Program-made: the position numbers and the translations under genes
Assembly (NCBI RefSeq): GCF_016772315.1
Contig: NZ_CP053482.1
Location: forward strand, 124,001 to 188,000
Length of the DNA stretch: 64,000 bases
DNA from: Thiothrix subterranea
GTDB lineage: Bacteria; Pseudomonadota; Gammaproteobacteria; Thiotrichales; Thiotrichaceae
Direction: 5' to 3'
Shown here: piece after piece, positions 35,715 through 42,169 of the stretch
How positions within the stretch are numbered: the stretch's first letter is position 1
Layout of the letters: every line of letters begins with the position of its first letter
The notes under the pieces: generated by a model
Told to the model about the DNA's origin: nothing
Seen by the model: only the letters and a program-made list of their open reading frames with translations
Databases searched by the model: none

Positions 35715-36056
35715 TTACCCCAGCCCCTCTACCCTGTCGTTATAAACCTGAACCAGTTTATAAGTCTCGCTCAACAGACACACCTGATCCCATAACTGGC
35801 TAAGATGCTGATGAAACTCACGCATTTTCATATTGCCCGTCCTGATATGGATGATTCGGGGCGGTGGGTCATTCAGCAAGATAAGATCTGAGAAATCAGC
35901 ATCTTTGGTAACAATCACCAAATTATGTTGTTTGGCGTATTCCCATATTTCACTGTCTTTCATTTCATCATCAATGTTGACAACGTGTTCGTACTCTTCA
36001 CCCGCCCACAGTGAGAAATAACGGGGTAGATTCACGTCAATAAGGTACTTTTTCAT
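35715..36056 (-). CDS. DUF5615-type PIN-like protein, probable toxin
   Basis: 113 residues from ATG 36056 (a GTG at 36059 is possible). The start KKYLIDVNLPRYFSLW and the later HNLVIVTKDADFSDLILL are the acidic active-site segments of DUF5615/Mut7-C-like nucleases. DUF5615 genes typically follow a DUF433 antitoxin gene, as here. Confidence 0.85.
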   Translation of the reverse strand: MKKYLIDVNLPRYFSLWAGEEYEHVVNIDDEMKDSEIWEYAKQHNLVIVTKDADFSDLILLNDPPPRIIHIRTGNMKMREFHQHLSQLWDQVCLLSETYKLVQVYNDRVEGLG

Positions 36057-36059
36057 CAC

Positions 36060-36308
36060 TCAGGCAATCTTTCGCAGGGTATAACGCTGATCCATCAAGC
36101 GGCTGGCAAACGCAAGGCACGCGGGAATATCATCAGCTTCCAAGGATGGATGCTGACGCAAAATCTCGCTGACGCTTTCTCCAGCACCCAAATAGTCCAA
36201 TATGGTATGTACCGTAATCCGTTTGCCACGGATGGTTGGCTTGCCATTGCACACATCAGGGTCAATACTCACCCTGCCGTAAAGGTAACGAACGTTTTCC
36301 AGTGTCAT
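36060..36308 (-). CDS. DUF433 antitoxin
   Basis: 82 residues starting at ATG 36308 (MTLENVRYLYGRVSIDPDVC). The DUF433 core is NGKPTIRGKRITVHTILDYLGAGESVSEILRQHP, a winged-helix-like domain that pairs with DUF5615 toxins. It ends 3 bases before the DUF5615 start, so it forms a compact toxin-antitoxin unit inserted between the hsdM and hsdR remnants. Confidence 0.87.
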   Translation of the reverse strand: MTLENVRYLYGRVSIDPDVCNGKPTIRGKRITVHTILDYLGAGESVSEILRQHPSLEADDIPACLAFASRLMDQRYTLRKIA

Positions 36309-36364
36309 ACTTCGTACTCCTGCTATCTGATACCAAGATTGTAACACAAGCGAAGATAACGCAA

Positions 36365-36432
36365 TGTTCCCTTCGACTCCGCTCAGGGAACGAAAGTGGC
36401 ACGACCCGTTGGCTGAGCGTAGCCGAAGCCAA
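36365..36432. repeat. Complete copy of the CCCTTCGACTCCGCTCAGGG repeat
   Basis: Two palindromic modules: GTTCCCTTCGACTCCGCTCA ending GGGAAC (36365-36390), and GTTGGCTGAGCGTAGCCGAA ending GCCAAC (36407-36432), separated by about 16 bases. Each can form a hairpin. The same two modules occur in the other order and orientation at 38862-38924. Confidence 0.82.
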
Positions 36433-36525
36433 CACACACCGAAGCCAAGCTCAATCTTTCATCTAGGCGAATAAGTGGTATTATCTGCCCATCATTCATT
36501 TTGCTTGCTGTAATAGGGCTATCAC

Positions 36526-37080
36526 ATGAGCAACTTCGCCTTTCTGCCGAATCAGTTTCAGGAACTCAAACATGCAGCCCAAAAAGCCGAAAGCCACATC
36601 CACGGCGACCCACGCGCCGCCTGTTTCCATGCGCGTTTCGCCCTCGAAGCTGCTGTGCATTGGCTGTACCGCTACGACAACACCCTGCGGATGCCCTACG
36701 ACCACTCGCTCAATAGCCTGTTACACGAGCCGGATTTTCAAAACCTCATTCCGCAGCAACTCTTCCATAAAGCCAAAGCCATCCAACGCATTGGCACCAA
36801 GCCGTGCATAGCCCCGCGCCCGTGCGCCAACTCGACGCGCTGCAAATGGTCAAAGAGTTGCACCATATCGCCTACTGGCTTACCCGCAACTACACGCGCC
36901 CCCTGCCCCCGGCCATTGACTGGGATGATGCACTCGTCCCGCGCCCCCTTTCCCCCGACGCAGTTGTGCCACGCAAGCAACTCGAAGCACTGGAAAAACA
37001 GCTTGCCACCGAAAGTGAAAAAGCCCTCAAACAACAGCAAGCCGCCGATGCACTCAATCAAGAGCTGCAAACCGTTCCTT
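36526..37080 (+). pseudogene. hsdR: Type I restriction subunit HsdR, N-terminal fragment, frameshifted
   Basis: Starts MSNFAFLPNQFQELKHAAQKAE, a DUF4145-like helical domain typical of one HsdR branch (FHARFALEAAVHWLYRYD). Near 36800 the frame shifts: RIGTKP continues in another frame as AVHSPAPVRQLDALQMVKELHHIAYWL. A single lost G in AAGGCCGTG would explain it. Reading continues as coiled coil (ALEKQLATESEKALKQQQ) to about 37075, where the TnpB element begins. No translocase domain remains in this part. Confidence 0.85.
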
Positions 37081-37095
37081 TAAACTTATACAAAC

Positions 37096-38327
37096 TTAAC
37101 CAAGGTCAAGTTTGCGGTTAAATTCCTGCTTCATTGGGGCTGGTTTCGCCTTCGGCTTACGCCCAAGACCAGCGCCTTCCCCTCCACAGGCAGACACCGT
37201 GGAACTCACGGCGTGGTTGCTGAGCGTAGCCGAAACATACTCTTGCAAATTCTTGGCAGCATTTACGTCACGGTCATGAACTGCGCCACACACGGGGCAA
37301 GTCCATTCGCGTACCGACAGCGGTAGCTTGTCCACTTTATGCCCACAGCCAGGGACAGAACAAGTCTTGCTGGAAGCAAAAAACCGATCAGCCACCACGA
37401 CCACCGCCCCACGCATTCCCGCCTTGTATTCCAGTTGCCGTCGGAACTCGAAGAATCCCATGTCACTGATAGCACGGGATAAACGGCGATTTTTCACCAT
37501 GCCCGACACGTTCAAGTCTTCAATGCCGATGGTGTGAAAACGGCGGGTTAAATCCGTAGTGAGTTGGTGCAAATTGTCTTGGCGGATATTGGCGATACGT
37601 GCGTGAAGTTTTGCCAGTTTTTGTTTTGCCTTGTGGCGGTTGGCACTGCCATTGACTTTGCGTGACAAGCTGAGCGAGAGCCGTTTTAGGTGCGAAAGCA
37701 AGGCTTTATGCGGCTTCGCACCAACTACTTTTTCCCCCGTTGACAGCGTGGCCAGTGCGGATACGCCCAAATCCACACCCACTGCGCCTTGGTTTTCAGG
37801 AGGCGGGAGATGGTTTTGATTCGTATCCACGGTGATGCTGGCGAACCACTGGTCAGCGGTGCGGGAAATCGTGGCAGAAAGAATTTTGCCGAAAAAGCGT
37901 AACGTTTCCCGCATCCGTACTAACCCAAGGTTGGGAATGCGGATGCGGCAAGCGTCGATAGCAAACTGATCGTTGGTGAGGGTGAAGCTGTCGCGGCTTT
38001 TGCCTTTCTTTTTGAACTGCGGGTAGCTGGCGCGTCCGGCAAAAAAGTTCTTGAAGGCTGCACCGAGTTGGATAATCGCCATTTGTGGGGCGTTTTTGGT
38101 GACTTCGAGCATCCACGGGAATTGTTCGCGTTTGATGGCGTTCAATTGGCGACGCAAACTCATTTGGTTGGGTTTGGGCTGGGTGTTGTCTTCTTTCCAT
38201 GCCGCGTACTGGGTTTGCCATTCCGCTAACGCCCAGTTGTAAGCAAACCGTGCTGTACCTGCGGCTTTCGCCAAGTACGTGGCTTGCTTATTGTTGGGTC
38301 AAGACGGATTTTGTGGCTGATAATCAT
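37096..38327 (-). pseudogene. tnpB: TnpB (IS200/IS605 OrfB) nuclease, frameshifted near its start
   Basis: The body (37096-38274) has the RuvC acids D in GVDLGVSALATL, E in IGIEDLNVSGM and D in HDRDVNAAKNLQEY, plus the zinc finger CSVPGCGH/CPVCG. The true start is ATG 38327 (MIISHKIRLDP), but a one-base loss near 38295 (CCAACA for expected CCAAACA) puts it out of frame with YLAKAAGTARFAYNW. A weak TTG at 38274 could still start the body. No tnpA is present. The 3' end codes VSATLSN from a dispersed repeat. Confidence 0.85.
37215..37235. repeat. Half repeat GTTGCTGAGCGTAGCCGAAAC inside tnpB
   Basis: Matches one module of the 36407-36432 element and lies in the coding strand of tnpB, where it encodes VSATLSN just after the last RuvC acid. 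It is an example of the repeat entering a reading frame without breaking it. Confidence 0.65.
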
Positions 38328-38364
38328 GAGAGATAGGATGCAATGCGGCGGGATTTTTGTCTAG

Positions 38365-38796
38365 TGGCGCAGCATCGGCAGCATCTGCAAACAATTTTCC
38401 CAGTCACGCCGTAAAGCCTTGCTGGTCATGGCAACCGGCACGGGCAAAACCCGCACCGCGATTGCGTTGGTCGATGCGTTACAACGTGCCAACTGGATTA
38501 AACGTGTGCTGTTTCTGGCAGACCGCGTATCACTGGTGAAACAGACTGCGAATGCCTTCAAAAAGCACTTACCCGATTCCAGCCCGGTCAATCTGGTCAC
38601 AGAAAAAGATACCGAAGGGCACGTGTACGTTTGCACCTACCCCACCATGATGGGGCTGATTAACGAAACCCAAGGCAAGAGTGGCGAGGCGCGTTTCGGA
38701 GTGGGCTATTTCGACCTGATTATTATCGACGAAGCGCACCGCTCGGTGTACCAGAAAAACCGCAAGGCATTGAAGCGGGGACGAGTGCTTCATTAG
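38365..38796 (+). pseudogene. hsdR: Type I restriction subunit HsdR, helicase fragment
   Basis: Open from 38365 after a TAG. Residues read RSIGSICKQFSQSRRKALLV, then Walker A MATGTGKTRTAIALVDAL, RVLFLADRVSLVKQT, CTYPTMMGLI and DEAH box LIIIDEAHRSVYQKN. It stops after KALKRGRVLH, so the second RecA-like domain is missing. The segment between the N-terminal piece and this one has been lost beside the TnpB element. Confidence 0.88.
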
Positions 38797-38987
38797 GTTC
38801 ACGCCTGTTTCAAACGCGGGTGCAACTGTTGGCGGCGTTACAGGCTGCGGCTGGTTCTGAAGTTGGCTTCGGCTCCGCTCAGCCAACGGAGAAGAATCGC
38901 TCCCTGAGCGGAGTCGAAGGGAACATCATCGACGGCTTGTTTGATGCGCTGGAAAACACCAGCCCAAAAACCCAGAAAGCTGCTTAA
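38772..38987 (+). pseudogene. Open remnant with embedded repeat, probably from the restriction locus
   Basis: One frame is open from 38772 to TAA at 38985-38987: EAGTSASLGSRLFQTRVQLL, then a stretch encoded by the dispersed repeat (SEVGFGSAQPTEKNRSLSGV), then IIDGLFDALENTSPKTQKAA. It overlaps the end of the helicase fragment in another frame. The source gene cannot be named with confidence; it may be the 3' end of hsdR or hsdS. Confidence 0.5.
38862..38924. repeat. Complete copy of the GTTGGCTTCGGCTCCGCTCAG repeat
   Basis: GTTGGCTTCGGCTCCGCTCA ending GCCAAC (38862-38887) and TCCCTGAGCGGAGTCGAAGG ending GAAC (38901-38924). These are the two modules of the 36365-36432 copy in opposite order, as expected for an inverted insertion. 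It stays in frame within the remnant. Confidence 0.8.
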
Positions 38988-39066
38988 GAATCAAACTCCA
39001 CAGAAGAAACTAGCCCAGCCCCTGTCAAATTGCTATGTTGCGCTGATGAAATCAGGAGAATCTTCT

Positions 39067-39843
39067 ATGCCAACAGCGCCCCTTACCGCCAAGCCGCAAC
39101 CACCCGCCCCCAACGAATGCTGCGAAAGCGGCTGTGACCCCTGCGTGTGGGACATTTACCGCACCGAATTACAGCAATGGGAGACACAGTGTTTACCGGC
39201 TGTTGAAATTGAACCGACTTCCCCCGCCACTGCTGCGGTCATCTGGCTGCACGGTTTGGGCGCGGATGGACACGATTTTGTGCCGATCATTCCCGAACTG
39301 GGTTTGCCGCCCGACCACGGGGTTCGGTTTATTTTTCCACACGCGCCGGAGTTGCCCGTGACTGTCAACGGCGGTTATGTGATGCCCGCTTGGTATGACA
39401 TTTTGGAAATCGACCTCGACCGCAAGGTGGATGTGGTGCAATTGCAAACCTCCGCCCGCGAAGTGGGCAAGCTGATTGAGCGCGAAATCGCACGCGGCAT
39501 TCCCAGCGAACGCATTGTGATTGCGGGCTTTTCGCAAGGCGGCGCGGTAGCGTATCAGGTCGCACTGAGCTACCCCAAACCGCTGGCGGGCTTGCTGGCA
39601 CTGTCAACGTATTTTGCTACGACCGATACGGTTGCGCTGAATGCAGCGAATGCGCAATTACCGATCCACATTTTCCACGGCAAGCAGGACACGATTGTGC
39701 CGGATTTACTGGCGCACAAGGCGTATCGCTGGCTGCGTGAGCACGGGTATGCGCCACAGTATTCGGAATATCCGCTGGGGCATAACGTGTTTGCGGAAGA
39801 GATAGCGGAAGTGAGTCGGTGTTTGCGGGTGTGGTTAAATTGA
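39067..39843 (+). CDS. Carboxylesterase with N-terminal oxidoreductase-like Cys domain
   Basis: 258 residues from ATG 39067, with AGGAGA 9 bases upstream. Residues 15-40 (NECCESGCDPCVWDIYRTEL) form the short Cys-rich oxidoreductase-like domain (PF09791 type). The rest is a phospholipase/carboxylesterase fold of the EstB/YpfH group: VIWLHGLGADGHDF, FIFPHAPELPVT, nucleophile GFSQGGAVAYQ, Asp in FHGKQDTIVP and His in YPLGHNVFAEE. It should hydrolyse short acyl esters or acyl-thioesters in the cytoplasm. The in-frame fusion of these two domains is unusual. Confidence 0.88.
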   Translation: MPTAPLTAKPQPPAPNECCESGCDPCVWDIYRTELQQWETQCLPAVEIEPTSPATAAVIWLHGLGADGHDFVPIIPELGLPPDHGVRFIFPHAPELPVTVNGGYVMPAWYDILEIDLDRKVDVVQLQTSAREVGKLIEREIARGIPSERIVIAGFSQGGAVAYQVALSYPKPLAGLLALSTYFATTDTVALNAANAQLPIHIFHGKQDTIVPDLLAHKAYRWLREHGYAPQYSEYPLGHNVFAEEIAEVSRCLRVWLN

Positions 39844-39856
39844 GATAATTAAAACC

Positions 39857-39881
39857 TTGGGAGTGTTGGGGGCACTCCCAA
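39857..39881 (+). terminator. Hairpin after the esterase gene
   Basis: TTGGGAGTG (39857-39865) pairs with CACTCCCAA (39873-39881) around a 7-base loop, 14 bases after the esterase stop. No T run follows on this strand. Confidence 0.6.
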
Positions 39882-39916
39882 CAATGTTCTCAACAATCGA
39901 AATTTTTATTAATCAA

Positions 39917-40099
39917 TTAAGAAGCTTCTCTCCAGAATTTTTTCTCACAGTCATGGCAATAACAAAGTTTTTTGTTAGGGTGAACAAGTTTTTGCCACCA
40001 TGCACGATGTCGGAAAAATACTATGGTACTTTCACAATAAGGACAACGAACAGAAGCATCTGTTTTACTATTGGCAGGTGTTACTACTACAGTACTCAT
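39917..40099 (-). CDS. Small zinc-ribbon protein
   Basis: 60 residues (MSTVVVTPANSKTDASVRCP...). CPYC at about 19-22 and CHDC at about 48-51 could bind one zinc ion; between them is a basic, aromatic stretch (FFRHRAWWQKLVHPNKK). No family is recognised, but the paired CxxC spacing and a clean start support a real gene. The 222 bases upstream (40100-40321) are AT-rich and show no further gene. Confidence 0.6.
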   Translation of the reverse strand: MSTVVVTPANSKTDASVRCPYCESTIVFFRHRAWWQKLVHPNKKLCYCHDCEKKFWREAS

Positions 40100-40321
40100 G
40101 GCTTATCTTCTCGCAATGATAAGTTTAGATGACATTGATGATTGTACACTAATACTTACACAAGTTACAACAGCCAATCACTAACATTAACTAATGCTTA
40201 ATAAAAAACAGAATGTAATCAGTATATTTGAGATTTTCCATACCTGACGATAGTTAGTCCATTCAACGCCTGCGTAGATGCCCTATGCTTGCAGTATCTA
40301 CATTGCCAGAAGGATTAATGC

Positions 40322-40945
40322 ATGGGTATGTTTGATTCACTGATGGTCAAAATCAACGACCGCGACATTGAGTTGCAAACCAAACGCTTTGAAAACATGC
40401 TGGGGCGTTATCACCCCGGTGATGCGGTTTGCGGTGCGCCGGGCGGCATTGGCATTTATTTCGACGCGGTAGAACTGGATGCCGACGGTAGACATGCCTA
40501 TGAGGATGACAAGATTGCTGCCCGCTACACGGTGTTTGTGGTACTGGTGCATGGCATTTTCACCGAATACGAGGTGATGGATGGCGCATGGGAACGTGAA
40601 GCCATCGAACGCCCCGTCTGTGAATTGAAAGACTTGTGGGGCGATACTGCCCGCATCACGCTGCGCTGGATTGAATTTTTGCGCAACGCTCAGGATGAAA
40701 AAGCCCGCTTGCGCGGTTGCATTAATCGCAGCTTGTCGGTTATTGACCATGCACGGCGGTTGCGGGCGGGTGAGGATATGTCTGGTAAATTTGCGGCACT
40801 CTTCGTGCGTGAGGAAGAAAAGCGGCTGGATGCTGGGGAAGAGGTGTTGGATGTGTTGGAATCGGTGCTGAAAAAGCCGGAAGCGGGTAGGTTTTGGTGG
40901 TGTTCGCAGCAGGAGCGGGATGCGTTGGAGGATTATCGGTTGTGA
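40322..40945 (+). CDS. Unknown protein with MGMFDSL start
   Basis: 207 residues. The N-terminus MGMFDSLMVKINDRDIELQT resembles small MGMFD-type proteins found in phages and accessory regions. The middle is beta-rich and acidic, and the C-terminal third is helical (INRSLSVIDHARRLRAGED, KRLDAGEEVLDVLESVL). No catalytic motif is seen. It stands alone with AGAAGGA upstream. Confidence 0.65.
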   Translation: MGMFDSLMVKINDRDIELQTKRFENMLGRYHPGDAVCGAPGGIGIYFDAVELDADGRHAYEDDKIAARYTVFVVLVHGIFTEYEVMDGAWEREAIERPVCELKDLWGDTARITLRWIEFLRNAQDEKARLRGCINRSLSVIDHARRLRAGEDMSGKFAALFVREEEKRLDAGEEVLDVLESVLKKPEAGRFWWCSQQERDALEDYRL

Positions 40946-41012
40946 ACTATTTGTAACTTTGCCCGTTGGCGTACTTGCTGGCGAATATCTGCCGTTATGG
41001 TCATACGGCTTT

Positions 41013-41315
41013 TTACAGCGGAATAGAAGCGATCAGTTGGCGGCGCAAGCCTTCGATTTCCTGACGCAATGCCTTGTTTTCGAGCATTACCTCTTGAATA
41101 CGGCGGGTCATGCTCATCAGTTGTGTCAACGTCGCATCAATCTGCGCCTGAAGTCTGGCAACACCTGTTACTTCTGAAACAGCGGCATACATCGCCGCTT
41201 CCTCTGCATCCTGTTCGTCGTACCAAGTTTGCAACTGTACCTGCTCCTCAGTGGATAAAGTCATGCCGCGAGTAGCTTTGTCGTGTAGTACCTTTCCCAA
41301 ATCATCAGAAATCAT
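41013..41315 (-). CDS. Coiled-coil protein of unknown function
   Basis: 100 residues from ATG 41315 (MISDDLGKVLHDKATRGMTLS); an ATG six codons upstream is possible. The first half has a TLSTEEQVQLQTWYDEQDAEE segment common in small bacterial accessory proteins. The second half is a coiled coil (RIQEVMLENKALRQEIEGLRRQL). No neighbour suggests a function. Confidence 0.6.
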   Translation of the reverse strand: MISDDLGKVLHDKATRGMTLSTEEQVQLQTWYDEQDAEEAAMYAAVSEVTGVARLQAQIDATLTQLMSMTRRIQEVMLENKALRQEIEGLRRQLIASIPL

Positions 41316-41389
41316 GCTAAACACCTTTTTCATACGGTAACATCACGAAGTTTACAGCATCAGTAGGGATCGGAATACATCCCCAATTT

Positions 41390-42100
41390 TTATCCTGACG
41401 TAATCAATTCGGCTGAATGTACTACATGCATGAAATAACTCACTTTATTATCCGCATTGATCTTGATGAGCTTGAGCTGCTCCAATTGTTTCACCAAAGC
41501 AGTCACCTCATTGTGAGTTAGCTTTTGGGCAAATCTAGCATGAATATCCGACATCAAACTGCCACGTGTTAATGGACGTGAAACATTACGTTTCATGAAA
41601 TGCTCTGTAAGCAACGCTATTTTATCAGGCGAAGGCTGTTCGGACTGGCTAGGTATGGCAACCTGCGTCAAGACAGGTAAAGCTGTTGTCTTAACAGGCT
41701 GTGGCAAGATCGGTTGATTAACCAACAAAGGAATTTTAGCAAACTCATCCTGACGGGAAGCTAACACCTTCTGCTGCTTCAAATGGGCAATCAACGGATC
41801 GAAGCCCTTATCTTTAGAAACGATGTGAAAATAACCAGTCGGATTTTGTTGCACTAATTGCCCGACGTGGTAAGCAAGAATGAAATCCAGCGCATTTCTC
41901 CCCACACAAGTGGATTCGATAATGCTTACTTGATCAGCATGAACAAGTAATTGCTTCACAAGCACGACAGGTAGATGTTTTTGCTTCTCACCAATCAGTA
42001 GGATGACTTTCACAGGCTTGCCTGTAATCAGTGATAAATCCACGACTTGAGTATTTTCAAAATCAACGAGGATGTAATTAGTACGTTTGGGGTTTTCCAT
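41390..42100 (-). CDS. NYN/PIN-like domain protein
   Basis: 236 residues. The N-terminal domain has acidic segments NYILVDFENTQ (D13, E15), GRNALDFILAYHVGQL and HIVSKDKGFDPLIAHL, as in PIN-like NYN nucleases. A Pro-rich linker (about 128-155) leads to a C-terminal winged-helix-like domain (LTRGSLMSDIHARFAQ, LTHNEVTALVKQLEQLKLI). It probably acts on RNA. It is upstream of the gcvP terminator on the same strand but not clearly in the gcv operon. Confidence 0.75.
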   Translation of the reverse strand: MENPKRTNYILVDFENTQVVDLSLITGKPVKVILLIGEKQKHLPVVLVKQLLVHADQVSIIESTCVGRNALDFILAYHVGQLVQQNPTGYFHIVSKDKGFDPLIAHLKQQKVLASRQDEFAKIPLLVNQPILPQPVKTTALPVLTQVAIPSQSEQPSPDKIALLTEHFMKRNVSRPLTRGSLMSDIHARFAQKLTHNEVTALVKQLEQLKLIKINADNKVSYFMHVVHSAELITSG

Positions 42101-42105
42101 TATTG

Positions 42106-42154
42106 TCGTGATTCCTTATTGACACACATAATCGTCGCCAACAAGGAATCACGA
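42106..42154 (-). terminator. Hairpin after gcvP
   Basis: TCGTGATTCCTT (42106-42117) and AAGGAATCACGA (42143-42154) are perfect 12-bp arms, 16 bases beyond the gcvP stop. It probably ends the gcvTHP transcript. Confidence 0.7.
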
Positions 42155-42169
42155 AGCAATTATTTCTGC

